From: Mogibacterium diversum
GTDB lineage: Bacteria > Bacillota > Clostridia > Peptostreptococcales > Anaerovoracaceae
Length of the DNA stretch: 64,000 nt
Direction: 5' to 3'
Assembly: GCF_002998925.1 (NCBI RefSeq)
Contig: NZ_CP027228.1
Span: forward strand, 1,550,001 to 1,614,000
This document shows, one piece after another, positions 27,541-36,395 of the stretch (position 1 is the first letter of the stretch; every line of letters starts with the position of its first letter). The notes below the pieces were generated by a model. The model was not told where the DNA came from and ran no database searches. It saw nothing but the letters and a program-made list of their open reading frames with translations. The position numbers were made by a program, and so were the translations under genes.

Positions 27541-28638
27541 ATGGCATTCGAACTAAGAAAATATACACATCCAGATTTCGCTGAGCAGAAATTTATTGAT
27601 TCACCAGATTGCAGACTTGAGGAAGCACCTAAGGATGGTGTAGTTCCATTTGACTTCCACGCACTAAGTATTTTCCCTGAGTACTTCAAGATCAACGGAG
27701 AATGGTTGCTCTGTGAAGAGAGCAGAATGGACACAGTTCCAGTATACGATGGCGGAAAGGTACTCGCTCTAGAGGCAAGAAGAGTTAAGAAAGGACAGCT
27801 TGTAGTTTGCGGACGTACAGAATGCTGCGAGGAAGGAATCTACATGCATGCCGATGGATTCAATGAAAACACAGGCGTAAAGGCAGATACATTTGCATTT
27901 AGAACAGGACGCTCGAGAGAGACTGCATTTTCCAAGGATTTCGACGAAATCGTTGAGCTACTAAAGCACGAGAAGGATAACGGGAAGATCGTTTGGGTTA
28001 TGGGACCTGCTTTCTCGTTCGATATCAAGGCTAGAAGAGCACTTTCGGCACTCATCGAAAATGGATATGCTCATGCAGTTCTAGCAGGAAATGCTCTTGC
28101 TTCTCATGACCTTGAAGGTGCGTATATGCAGACAGCTTTAGGACAGAATATCTATACGCAGGAGAACGTGCCAAATGGTCACTACAACCACCTAGACCTG
28201 ATAAACAGAGTAAGAGCTGCAGGATCTATGAAGGCTTTTGTTGAGCAGGAGAACCTAGACAATGGCGTAATGACAGCAGCTATCAAGAACGATGTTCCTA
28301 TCGTGCTCGGCGGTTCAATCCGTGATGATGGCCCTCTTCCAGAGGTATACGGGGATTGCTACGATGCACAGGATGCTATGAGAGCTCACGTTAGTAAAGC
28401 TACTACTGTAATTACAATGGCTACAATGCTTCATTCAATCGCTGTTGGTAACATGACACCAAGCTTCCGTGTGCTAGAAGATGGCACAATTCGTCAGACA
28501 TATTTCTACGTTTGCGATGCATCTGAATTTGTAGTAAACAAGCTAGCTGATAGAGGATCCCTCTCTTCGAAGGGCATCATAACAAATGCACAGGACTTCA
28601 TCTGCAATATCGCCGACGGTCTTGGACTAAAGTACTAA
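27541..28638 (+). CDS. LOR/SDH-domain protein (TIGR00300 type), possible ornithine cyclodeaminase
   Basis: 365-residue soluble protein recognised by the N-terminal segment FHALSIFPEYFKINGEWLLC and the central VWVMGPAFSFDIKARRAL and VLAGNALASHDLEGAYMQ stretches typical of the TIGR00300 / LOR-SDH conserved family. Members of this family include archaeal ornithine cyclodeaminase and the C-terminal domain of cyanobacterial AgrE/ArgZ, which turn ornithine into proline and ammonia with bound NAD. Here it is a single-domain protein with no arginine-dihydrolase part. AAGGAG precedes the ATG. The activity is inferred from the family only. Confidence 0.7.
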   Translation: MAFELRKYTHPDFAEQKFIDSPDCRLEEAPKDGVVPFDFHALSIFPEYFKINGEWLLCEESRMDTVPVYDGGKVLALEARRVKKGQLVVCGRTECCEEGIYMHADGFNENTGVKADTFAFRTGRSRETAFSKDFDEIVELLKHEKDNGKIVWVMGPAFSFDIKARRALSALIENGYAHAVLAGNALASHDLEGAYMQTALGQNIYTQENVPNGHYNHLDLINRVRAAGSMKAFVEQENLDNGVMTAAIKNDVPIVLGGSIRDDGPLPEVYGDCYDAQDAMRAHVSKATTVITMATMLHSIAVGNMTPSFRVLEDGTIRQTYFYVCDASEFVVNKLADRGSLSSKGIITNAQDFICNIADGLGLKY

Positions 28639-28833
28639 TAGCTTTTGCATAAAAGCATAATTAGTAGCAGCATAAAAGTGCATAACAACATATAACAAAG
28701 AAGATAATTCCATACAGACTCGCCTAATTATGGTAACTTAGCTCGCCCCAGAAAAAAGCGCATTGAACTATGTTATAATTATTATTGTCATTAGAGTGCA
28801 TGAAGCACTTGATAAAATTAGAAAGGCGATAAT

Positions 28834-29253
28834 ATGAATATATTAGTAATCGATGCGCAAGGTGGCGGCATAGGACGTCAGCTGGTAGCTAAGCTGCTAG
28901 AGAGGATTCCAGAAGCAGATATAGTAGCTGCAGGGACCAATAGCATGGCAACGAATGCCATGATTAAAGCAGGAGCTAAGAAGGCGGCGACAGGTGAGAA
29001 CGCTATCAGATACTGCGCATCACAGGCAGAGATTATCACAGGACCAATTGGTATTCTTGTTGCTAATGCGATGCTTGGAGAGATATCTCCAGCTATAGCG
29101 GAAAGCGTAGGTTCTAGTACCGCCCCGAAGGTGCTAATACCGACTGCGCATTGCAACACCATAATTGCAGGCACTAAAGCGCTACCAGTAAAAGACAGCA
29201 TCGAAGATGCGGTCGATAGGATTGTAAGAATCCATGGTGGCGAAGACAATTAA
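28834..29253 (+). CDS. DUF3842 family protein
   Basis: 139-residue protein starting MNILVIDAQGGGIGRQLVAK, the glycine-rich opening of DUF3842, which looks like a nucleotide-binding Rossmann edge. Other conserved parts are AAGTNSMATNAMIKAGA and TGPIGILVANAMLGEISP. The function of the family is unknown. AAAGG precedes the ATG, and a terminator follows within 35 bp. The upstream 195 bp has a TATAAT-like box near 28774 but no clear -35. Confidence 0.8.
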   Translation: MNILVIDAQGGGIGRQLVAKLLERIPEADIVAAGTNSMATNAMIKAGAKKAATGENAIRYCASQAEIITGPIGILVANAMLGEISPAIAESVGSSTAPKVLIPTAHCNTIIAGTKALPVKDSIEDAVDRIVRIHGGEDN

Positions 29254-29286
29254 ATAGCCTTTATAAAACATTAACCAAGCCAAGAA

Positions 29287-29326
29287 GGCCGGATAGATTG
29301 CTGAAGCAATCATACCCGGTCTTTTT
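29287..29326 (+). terminator. Terminator after the DUF3842 gene
   Basis: A long imperfect stem (GGCCGG.TA.GATTGCT with AGCAATC.TA.CCGGTC) followed by TTTTT, 34 bp after the stop. Confidence 0.82.
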
Positions 29327-29358
29327 ATACGCAAATTTACAGGAGTAACTATATTCAC

Positions 29359-30354
29359 ATGGATTATGAGAGAAAGAGCACATTTAAATACGCCCTCTGC
29401 AGAATCGCTGAGATGATTCTCATATTGCTCATTCTCTCAATGATTGTATTTGCGCTATCTCGCCTCTGTCCCGGTGATCCGCTCCGTTCGTGGTACGGAG
29501 ATGGTGTGGACAGAATGAGTGCCGAGCAGAAGGCTTCTGCCCGTGAGAGCCTCGGATTCGAAAAACCACTGCCTGTTCAGTACGGCATATGGCTTAAAGA
29601 TCTAGCTCATGGGGAGCTAGGATTATCGTATAAGTACAAGAGACCTGTTGCTGAGGTAATTCGTGGCGTGCTAGCAAATACAATAGTATTTGGATTAACA
29701 GCTTACATCATGACCTTCGTGCTGGCTTTTCGTATCGGAAGATTGTCGGCGAAGCGAGAAGGTACGAAGCTCGATAGATTCATTTGTAAGGCGGGGGTGA
29801 TATCGGGAAATATACCAGTATTCTTTTTATCGCTGATATGCATATTGATATTTGCGGTAAATCTCCGAATCTTGCCAACTGGAGGGGCTTACTCGTACGG
29901 GGCTGAAGGAAATATCCTGGACAGAGCCTGGCACCTCGTACTGCCAGTATTTGTAATCGTTATAGGGCATCTGTGGTATTACTCGTATATGGTGCGAAAT
30001 CTGCTACTCGAGGAAATGCGCAAGGAATACGTGCTGCTTCTCAAGGCAGAGGGAATGCCTCGCACTAAGATAATCAATAATTACTGCATGAAGAATATCC
30101 TGCCACCGATGATAACCATCATGGCAATCGCAGTTCCACATCTCCTTGGTGGGACATATGTCGTAGAGATGGTATTTGGCTATCCAGGTCTAGGACGGCT
30201 CAGCTTCGAAAGCGCCCTATATAAGGATTACAACATGCTGATGGCGACAACACTTCTCACAGGAAGCGTGGTTGTGCTCTCAAATTATCTTGCACAGATA
30301 ATAGGTGAGAAAATCGACCCGCGGATGCGTCATGAGGAGGGTTCGTATGAATAG
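29359..30354 (+). CDS. ABC importer permease, DppB/OppB/NikB family
   Basis: 331-residue inner-membrane permease of the peptide/nickel ABC class. It has six hydrophobic helices and the N-terminal ILLILSMIVFALSRLCPGDP typical of DppB-type subunits. The EAA-like loop reads LLLEEMRKEYVLLLKAEGMP, followed by the C-terminal helix with GGTYVVEMVFGYPGLGRLSF. It is the first gene of a four-gene transport unit (two permeases, binding protein, fused ATPase). The second permease gene overlaps it by 8 bp. Confidence 0.92.
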   Translation: MDYERKSTFKYALCRIAEMILILLILSMIVFALSRLCPGDPLRSWYGDGVDRMSAEQKASARESLGFEKPLPVQYGIWLKDLAHGELGLSYKYKRPVAEVIRGVLANTIVFGLTAYIMTFVLAFRIGRLSAKREGTKLDRFICKAGVISGNIPVFFLSLICILIFAVNLRILPTGGAYSYGAEGNILDRAWHLVLPVFVIVIGHLWYYSYMVRNLLLEEMRKEYVLLLKAEGMPRTKIINNYCMKNILPPMITIMAIAVPHLLGGTYVVEMVFGYPGLGRLSFESALYKDYNMLMATTLLTGSVVVLSNYLAQIIGEKIDPRMRHEEGSYE

Positions 30355-31165
30355 GAAGCGAAGACCAAAGATTGCCATAGCTATACTTACAATCAGTGCA
30401 GTTCTGAGCGTATTTGCCGGATTCATAGCTCCATATAAACCGAATTTCATGAATGAATATGCCATCGGAACAGCCCCGTCGCTGGGCCATATATTTGGAA
30501 CAGATAATTTGGGAAGGGATTTGTTCTCTATGATCCTATATGGTGGAAGGGCAAGCCTTACGATTGGAATCGCAAGCGCTGTAATAGGAACGCTGATTGC
30601 AGCAGTGTACGGGACACTTAGCGGGATGGCAAATAAACACGTGGATAGACTGATGATGAAAGCTACGGATTTGTTCATGAGCATTCCAGCATTATTGCTT
30701 GTAATCGTTCTTGAGGCTATCTGGGGAGAAGCTAGCTACACATCATTATCACTGGTAATCGGGATAACTAGCTGGATGCAGATGTCGAAAGTCATCAGGA
30801 GCGAGGTGATACGGCTTAGGAAAAGTGAATTTGTAATAGCCGCAGAGATGTACGGGGGAAGCTTCTGGTACATTTTACGTAGGCATTTGTTCCCGAACTA
30901 CTTTTCATCGATTATGTTCATGGCAGTAAGCAACGTGGGCTCTGCGATAATAGTAGAATCGACACTTAGCTTTATGGGACTTGGACTACCGATATCGGAG
31001 ATATCATGGGGGAGCCTTATGTCTCTCTCACAAGACGCACTGCTATCCGACCAATGGTGGATGATCATAATTCCGGGACTTATCTTGATAAGTGTTCTGG
31101 TATCAATAACGGAGATTGGGGAATACATCAGAGGGCGCAATACCTCCAAGGGTAGCAACATTTAA
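30347..31165 (+). CDS. ABC importer permease, DppC/OppC/NikC family
   Basis: Second permease (272 residues). The N-terminal periplasmic-side motif GHIFGTDNLGRDLFSMILYG is the hallmark of the OppC/NikC half. The coupling loop SEFVIAAEMYGGSFWYILRRH and the ending SLSFMGLGLPISEISWGSLM are also typical. The ATG at 30347 follows AGGAGGG by five bases; the open frame extends 14 codons upstream, inside the preceding gene, without support. It is translationally coupled to the first permease. Confidence 0.92.
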   Translation: MNRKRRPKIAIAILTISAVLSVFAGFIAPYKPNFMNEYAIGTAPSLGHIFGTDNLGRDLFSMILYGGRASLTIGIASAVIGTLIAAVYGTLSGMANKHVDRLMMKATDLFMSIPALLLVIVLEAIWGEASYTSLSLVIGITSWMQMSKVIRSEVIRLRKSEFVIAAEMYGGSFWYILRRHLFPNYFSSIMFMAVSNVGSAIIVESTLSFMGLGLPISEISWGSLMSLSQDALLSDQWWMIIIPGLILISVLVSITEIGEYIRGRNTSKGSNI

Positions 31166-31241
31166 ATGTAAACGCACAAGTACATGTGTGGGGTTAGGAC
31201 TATAGATTAAGAAATTAATTTATTTGAAAGGACACACATTT

Positions 31242-32795
31242 ATGAAAACTCACTTTAAAAAAATTGCGGCTCTTGCCGTCACTCTAATCATGATTATTTC
31301 ACTTTCCGCATGTGGCTCGAAGAGCGAAAATGATGCGGACACGCTGGTGTACGGAAGTCATGACTATACAGCTATAAATCCTGCTCTCTATGAGCATGGA
31401 GAAATTAACTCCTTGATATTCGCTGGGCTTACGGCACACGACAAGGATAACAAGCTCGTACCTGCACTTGCTGAGAAGTGGGAGTACGATGCAGCTACTC
31501 ATACTTGGACATTCCACCTAAGGGATGGACTGAAGTTCCATGACGGAAAGGATCTTACTTCGGAGGATGTTAAGTTTACTCTAGAGGCAATCCTCGATAA
31601 GAAAAACAATTCCGAAATCGTCTCGAATTATCAGGATATTGAAAATATCACTTGCCCAGACAAGAAGACAGTTGTTATTAAGCTGAGCAAAGAAAATGTA
31701 GCATTCGCGGACTACATGACTATCGGAATTCTGCCTAAGCACCTTCTTAAGGGCAAGAAGCTCGCGACTGCAGAGTTCAACCAGAAGCCAGTAGGAGCAG
31801 GTCCATATAAGTTAACTAGCTGGGATGAAGGACAGAGTATAACCCTCGAGAAGTTTGATGGTTACTACGCAGGAAAACCTCACATCAAGAAGATTATTTT
31901 CAAGATTGTAGAGGATAGTGACGCAAGGCTGCTGCAGCTAAAGTCTGGAGATCTAGATATGGCGCAGATTGAGCCTAAGCAGGCGAAGAGCCTCAAGAAG
32001 GATAGCAAGGATTTCGATATCTATCGCATGAACACAGCGGATTATCGCGCGATTGCGTATAACTTTGCAGGAAGCAAGCTGTTTAAGACATATCCAGAGC
32101 TAGCAAATATATTGAGCTATGGAATAGACAGAGAGGCTATCGTTAAGAGCGCACTTCTCGGAGAAGGCCAGGTGGCATACTCGCCAATTCAGAAAAATAA
32201 ATTTAACAGCAGTGATATCGAGAAGTTTGCGTATAATCCAGATAAGATGGAGCAACTATTGCAGCAGGACGGTTGGACTAAGAATAAGAAAGGTATCTAC
32301 GAGAAGAACGGTACTGAGCTTAAGTTTACAATCACTGCGATGGCAAACGACAAGGTGCGCGTGGATATGGCCAAGCTGTGTGCAGAACAGCTAAAAGCAC
32401 ACGGGATATCAGTAAAGGCCGAAGCTAGAAAAGAGCTCGACTGGGAGAAGCAGGATGCTACAATAATCGGATGGGGTAGCCCATTTGACGCAGACGATCA
32501 TACGTACAAGATATTTACATCGGAAGCTGGGGACAACTATACAGGATATGCAAATCCAGCGGTAGATGAAGCGCTGGCAAAAGCTAGAGCGACGACTAAA
32601 GAGCCTGAGAGACAGAGATATTACTCAGAGTTTCTCAGAGCCATGACTAAGCAGATGCCTTACACGTTCATCGCATACATAGATGCTGACTATGCGGTTA
32701 AAAAGGATATCAAGGGAATAACAAAGGACACAATGCTAGGACATCACGGAGTTGGAATCTTCTGGAACGTAGCAGATTGGAAATTGGAGAAATAA
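31242..32795 (+). CDS. ABC importer substrate-binding lipoprotein (family 5)
   Basis: 517-residue extracellular binding protein. A signal peptide ends in the lipobox LSAC, so Cys would be lipidated and the protein held on the outer face of the membrane. Family-5 landmarks follow: INSLIFAGLTAHD, PALAEKWEYD, WTFHLRDGLKFHDGKDLTSE (the conserved solute-binding signature) and a C-terminal YTFIAYIDADY. The ATG at 31242 follows GAAAGGA; the upstream TTG is less likely. Peptides, nickel or nickel chelates are all used by this family. larE and larB nearby favour nickel, but this is inference. Confidence 0.88.
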   Translation: MKTHFKKIAALAVTLIMIISLSACGSKSENDADTLVYGSHDYTAINPALYEHGEINSLIFAGLTAHDKDNKLVPALAEKWEYDAATHTWTFHLRDGLKFHDGKDLTSEDVKFTLEAILDKKNNSEIVSNYQDIENITCPDKKTVVIKLSKENVAFADYMTIGILPKHLLKGKKLATAEFNQKPVGAGPYKLTSWDEGQSITLEKFDGYYAGKPHIKKIIFKIVEDSDARLLQLKSGDLDMAQIEPKQAKSLKKDSKDFDIYRMNTADYRAIAYNFAGSKLFKTYPELANILSYGIDREAIVKSALLGEGQVAYSPIQKNKFNSSDIEKFAYNPDKMEQLLQQDGWTKNKKGIYEKNGTELKFTITAMANDKVRVDMAKLCAEQLKAHGISVKAEARKELDWEKQDATIIGWGSPFDADDHTYKIFTSEAGDNYTGYANPAVDEALAKARATTKEPERQRYYSEFLRAMTKQMPYTFIAYIDADYAVKKDIKGITKDTMLGHHGVGIFWNVADWKLEK

Positions 32796-32801
32796 AAATA
32801 T

Positions 32802-34364
32802 ATGACAGAAAATAGAAGCAACACAGAACTTCTTAATATCGAGGATTTCAGTATGTGCTTCGACGGGAAGCAGGGGGTAGTTCATGCTGTTCAAGGCGTT
32901 TCTCTTACAGTGAGATCAGGAGAAATCGCCGCAATCGTTGGCGAGTCAGGCTCAGGCAAGACGGCGCTCTGCTTCTCAATTCTAATGCTACACAGACATC
33001 ACGCGAGACATCTATCGGGAAGCATATGCCTATCTGGGAAAGATGTCACTAAGATGGAAGAAAAGGAGCTTGAACAAATTAGGGGCAAGGCGGCTTCGAT
33101 AGTGTTTCAAGATCCACTCAATTCTCTAGATCCTGTAAGAACTGTTGGGGAGCAGATTACTACCCCTATGAAGCTACACGAAGATGGTGAGCCTGTGGAA
33201 GCAGAACGAGAATACGCCGAGAGGGCAGTAGGATTACTTAGAGAAATGGGCATGAAAGATGCTGAGAAATACTTATCCTGTTACCCGCATCAGCTGTCTG
33301 GCGGGCAGAGACAGAGGGTTGCGATTGCTATTGCTCTTGCATGTGACCCTGCACTCATTATCGCAGATGAACCGACTACGGCACTAGACCCTGACAATCA
33401 GGAGCAAATAATAGCTGTGCTGAAGAGGCTTGCTGAGGAGAGAAGAAAGGGCATCCTATTCATCACTCATGACCTCGGATTAGCGCGCGAGTTAGCGACT
33501 AAAATTGCAGTTATGAAGGATGGAAGGTTTGTCGAGGTTGCCGAAACTGAAGAGATCTTTGAAAATCCACAGCATGAGTATACTAAAGCTTTAGTTAGGT
33601 ATTCTCAATATGGCAAAATGGGAAGTCATTATCATGGAAACTTTGGTCAGACGATTGGTAATCGAGATGGGATAATCACTTCGAGTGAGATAGCGGATCA
33701 AGGGAAGTCAGCTGAAAAAATAATGATTGCCAAAGATATAGACATGATTTACAGAACCAAGAAGCACGGATGTAAGAAGGTTCTATCAGGATATTCATTA
33801 GATGTAGTGAAAGGTGAGATCCTTGGACTCGTAGGGCAATCGGGCTGTGGGAAGTCCACCTTGGCGAGGATTATCATGGGGATCACCATACCTAATGGCG
33901 GAAGTGTAGAATGGGGAAGATGTGGAAGTAGAGATAGGCGTGAGGTTCGCGCGCAAATGATCTTTCAAGACTCCGCATCGGCATTTAATCCACGCATGAC
34001 TATAGAAGAAATAATCGCCGAACCACTTGTAATTGCTAGAGTAGGAAACAGAGAAGAGAGACGAAGGAAAGTCGTGGAAGTTATGAATCAGGTTCATCTA
34101 GAGGAACAGCTCATGGATAGATATCCCTACGATGTGTCGGGAGGACAGCGCCAGAGGGCGGCAATTGCGAGAGCACTTATAACAGAACCTGAATTCATAA
34201 TCGCAGACGAACCACTGTCATCTCTCGATGTGCCAACACAGGCCGAGATAGTTCATCTGCTAAGAGATTTGCACGAAAAAAGACAGCTGACGATGATTCT
34301 TATATCGCATGATATCCCTATGGTTGAACATGTGTGCGATAGAATCGTGAGCATGGACGAATAG
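32802..34364 (+). CDS. Fused double ABC ATPase (DppD-DppF / NikD-NikE type)
   Basis: 520-residue protein with two complete nucleotide-binding domains in one chain. Domain 1 has Walker A GESGSGKT (47-54), signature LSGGQRQR and Walker B LIIADEPTTALD. Domain 2 has Walker A GQSGCGKS (about 345-352), signature VSGGQRQR and Walker B FIIADEPLSSLD. In most peptide/nickel importers the two are separate genes. It starts 7 bp after the binding-protein gene and energises the permeases just upstream. The C-terminus ends soon after the second H-loop (LISHDIPM), without the extra cluster-binding tail seen in many peptide importers. Confidence 0.92.
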   Translation: MTENRSNTELLNIEDFSMCFDGKQGVVHAVQGVSLTVRSGEIAAIVGESGSGKTALCFSILMLHRHHARHLSGSICLSGKDVTKMEEKELEQIRGKAASIVFQDPLNSLDPVRTVGEQITTPMKLHEDGEPVEAEREYAERAVGLLREMGMKDAEKYLSCYPHQLSGGQRQRVAIAIALACDPALIIADEPTTALDPDNQEQIIAVLKRLAEERRKGILFITHDLGLARELATKIAVMKDGRFVEVAETEEIFENPQHEYTKALVRYSQYGKMGSHYHGNFGQTIGNRDGIITSSEIADQGKSAEKIMIAKDIDMIYRTKKHGCKKVLSGYSLDVVKGEILGLVGQSGCGKSTLARIIMGITIPNGGSVEWGRCGSRDRREVRAQMIFQDSASAFNPRMTIEEIIAEPLVIARVGNREERRRKVVEVMNQVHLEEQLMDRYPYDVSGGQRQRAAIARALITEPEFIIADEPLSSLDVPTQAEIVHLLRDLHEKRQLTMILISHDIPMVEHVCDRIVSMDE

Positions 34365-34403
34365 AGTAAAATAAGAGTTAAACATCAGAAAAGGGGTAAA
34401 ACT

Positions 34404-35216
34404 ATGGGAGTATCCGTAGCTGAGAGACAGAAAGAAGAACGGCTAAAGGAATATATAAAAAATCTGGGTAGTCTAGCAGTCGCTTTCTCGGGGGGAGTTG
34501 ATTCTACATATCTCGCCAAGGTTGCGCATGATGTGCTAGGAGATAAGATGATTGCGGTTACGGCAGAGTCAGGTTCTTTTCCTAAGAGGGAAACTGGCGA
34601 AGCTGCTCATTTCTGCAAGGAGCAGGGCATCAGGCAGATTGTAGTGCAGACCAATGAGCTTGAGATTGAAGGATTCAAAGAGAATCCACCGGATAGGTGT
34701 TATATATGCAAGACAGGTATATTTACGCAGCTAAAGGGACAGGCGGCTGAACTCGGAATAGAGTACGTAGCTGATGGTTCAAACGTAGATGATCTAGGTG
34801 ATTACAGGCCTGGGCTACAGGCACTCAAGGAGCTAGATATAAAGAGTCCGCTCAGAGAAGCTGGCATGACCAAGCAGGATATCAGAAACCTATCGCATGA
34901 GCATGGTCTGTGGACGTGGAATAAGCCCTCGGCAGCATGTCTGGCCTCAAGGTTTGCATACGGCGAGACAATTACACTCGAGAAGCTAGGCATGGTTGAG
35001 AGAGCAGAACGGATTCTGGAAGATTATGGATTCATTCAAATGCGTGTTCGCATGCACGGGGAAAACCTCGCGCGCATAGAGGTTACACCAGATGAGCTGG
35101 CGAGGCTCCTTTCTCTCAGAGAGGAAATTGTAGCAAAGTTCAAGGAAATAGGATTCACATATGTAACCATGGATCTACTCGGGTATAGAGTGGGCAGTAT
35201 GAATGAGGTGCTATAA
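34404..35216 (+). CDS. larE: LarE, ATP-dependent sacrificial sulfur transferase
   Basis: Enzyme that adds sulfur to the nicotinic-acid-derived precursor of the nickel-pincer nucleotide (NPN) cofactor. The 270 residues show the PP-loop SGGVDST at 29-35, a RCYICK segment (Cys99, Cys102), and NKPSAACLASR containing Cys179, which aligns with the sacrificial cysteine of the Lactobacillus enzyme. AAAGG precedes the ATG. It lies 40 bp after the ABC importer, so it is likely in the same transcript and suggests the importer supplies nickel. Confidence 0.93.
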   Translation: MGVSVAERQKEERLKEYIKNLGSLAVAFSGGVDSTYLAKVAHDVLGDKMIAVTAESGSFPKRETGEAAHFCKEQGIRQIVVQTNELEIEGFKENPPDRCYICKTGIFTQLKGQAAELGIEYVADGSNVDDLGDYRPGLQALKELDIKSPLREAGMTKQDIRNLSHEHGLWTWNKPSAACLASRFAYGETITLEKLGMVERAERILEDYGFIQMRVRMHGENLARIEVTPDELARLLSLREEIVAKFKEIGFTYVTMDLLGYRVGSMNEVL

Positions 35217-35234
35217 AGCACTTGAGCAATAAAC

Positions 35235-35283
35235 TTATGATAGCGGATGTGGACAAATAGTATGAGAAATCCGCCAATCATAA
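35235..35283 (+). other. Imperfect hairpin between larE and larB
   Basis: Two arms, TTATGAT-A-GCGGAT (35235-35248) and ATCCGC-CA-ATCATAA (35269-35283), can pair over 13 bp around a 20-nt loop. No T-run follows, so it is not a standard terminator. It could be an mRNA processing or attenuation structure, or chance. Confidence 0.3.
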
Positions 35284-35338
35284 AATCTCACTAAAAATCC
35301 TCGACATAAAACTAAAAATACATGGCAGGTATAGATAG

Positions 35339-36100
35339 ATGAAAATAGCAGAGATATTAGATAAATATAAGGGCGGCGAGCTAGATATGGCCGAAGCTGA
35401 AACGCTTATAAAAAGTAGCAGTTATGATGAGATGGGATTCGCGAAGCTAGATACTCAGCGCGAGCAGAGATCCGGCTTTCCGGAGGTAATATTCTGCGCT
35501 GGTAAGCCAGATGATTACCTCGTTTCGATATATCAGAAGATGGTCGCAAATGACGGCTGTGCCTTCGGGACTCGGGCGAGTCAGGAGCAGGCAGCGCTCG
35601 TTAAGGCAGCTGTTCCTGAAGCGGTGTATGATCCTGTCTCGCGGATTTTGAAGGTGGAGCCTGCTGGCGGCTACAAGAGGACTGGCGCTGGTGGTGTTGT
35701 TGCCGTCTGCAGCGCAGGCACTGCCGACATATCGGTTGCAGAGGAGGCAGCGCAAACTGCAGAATATTTTGGCGCTGAGGTGATTCGCGTATACGATATA
35801 GGCGTGAGTGGTATCCACAGACTTCTGTCAAAAGTTGATATCATACGCAGCGCCGATGCCGTTGTTGCAGTTGCGGGCATGGAAGGTGCGCTACCGACAG
35901 TGCTCGGTGGACTCGTAAGAAACCCAGTAATCGCAGTGCCTACATCTGTTGGTTATGGTGCGAATTTTCACGGGCTTTCTGCCTTAATCACGATGATTAA
36001 CTCATGTGCGAACGGTATCTCTGTGGTAAACATAGATAACGGGTATGGAGCAGGGTATATCGCTACGCAGATAGGCAGATTGGCGGCTACTGGAAGATAA
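35339..36100 (+). CDS. larB: LarB, pyridinium-3,5-biscarboxylate mononucleotide synthase
   Basis: Carboxylates and hydrolyses nicotinic acid adenine dinucleotide in the first step of NPN-cofactor synthesis. The 253 residues end in the AIR-carboxylase-like domain: VVAVCSAGTADISVAEEAA, YDIGVSGIHRLL, VVAVAGMEGALPTVLGGLV and PTSVGYGANFHGLSAL, all LarB family features. A pocket of GC-rich codons lies in the middle. It is 122 bp after larE with an odd hairpin between. larC (nickel insertase) and a LarA-type racemase were not found in the window and must be elsewhere if the pathway works. Confidence 0.93.
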   Translation: MKIAEILDKYKGGELDMAEAETLIKSSSYDEMGFAKLDTQREQRSGFPEVIFCAGKPDDYLVSIYQKMVANDGCAFGTRASQEQAALVKAAVPEAVYDPVSRILKVEPAGGYKRTGAGGVVAVCSAGTADISVAEEAAQTAEYFGAEVIRVYDIGVSGIHRLLSKVDIIRSADAVVAVAGMEGALPTVLGGLVRNPVIAVPTSVGYGANFHGLSALITMINSCANGISVVNIDNGYGAGYIATQIGRLAATGR

Positions 36101-36175
36101 TAAGTGCATATAGCTGTTGTTTAGCGGAAAGCAAGGGAACTATCTTTGATTAAATCAAAGCTGACCTTAAATTAA

Positions 36176-36292
36176 TTGCATATAGATGCAGACGAAATTA
36201 CAAATGCTGCTACAAGATATGGTGCTTCGTGTGCCTTAATAGCACAGCGAGGCGAACTGGTTTTTGAAGAGGTACAAGGAAATAGCTTCTAA
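36176..36292 (+). pseudogene. Short unassigned open frame, possible gene remnant
   Basis: A 38-codon frame (TTG at 36176 to TAA at 36290-36292) reads LHIDADEITNAATRYGASCA and continues to GELVFEEVQGNSF. It looks protein-like in composition but has no ribosome site and an in-frame stop immediately before the TTG. It may be the decayed 3' end of a gene lost between larB and rpsF. No family was recognised. Confidence 0.25.
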
Positions 36293-36295
36293 ACC

Positions 36296-36323
36296 TTGAA
36301 TTTCTACGATAAATCAGTATAAT
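36296..36323 (+). promoter_or_regulatory. rpsF-ssb-rpsR promoter
   Basis: TTGAAT (36296-36301), 16 bp, and a perfect TATAAT (36318-36323). The start would fall near 36330, giving a leader of about 65 nt that contains the folded element below. Confidence 0.82.
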
Positions 36324-36330
36324 TAAACGG

Positions 36331-36389
36331 TATGGCTTGAATACGCAAGCCAAATCCTGCACCGAAAGGTGCCGTAGGCCATAGGAGGT
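36331..36389 (+). promoter_or_regulatory. Structured rpsF leader, likely S6:S18 autoregulatory element
   Basis: Immediately before the ribosome site the RNA can form GGCTTG/CAAGCC (36334-36351) and a bulged hairpin CCT-GCACC-GAAA-GGTGC-CGT-AGG (36356-36378). Alternatively TATGGC (36331-36336) can pair with GCCATA (36378-36383), right against AGGAGG. A bulge containing CCG beside a GNRA-capped helix is the known binding site by which the S6:S18 complex represses its own operon. The match to that motif is by eye. Confidence 0.65.
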
Positions 36390-36395
36390 GAAAAC

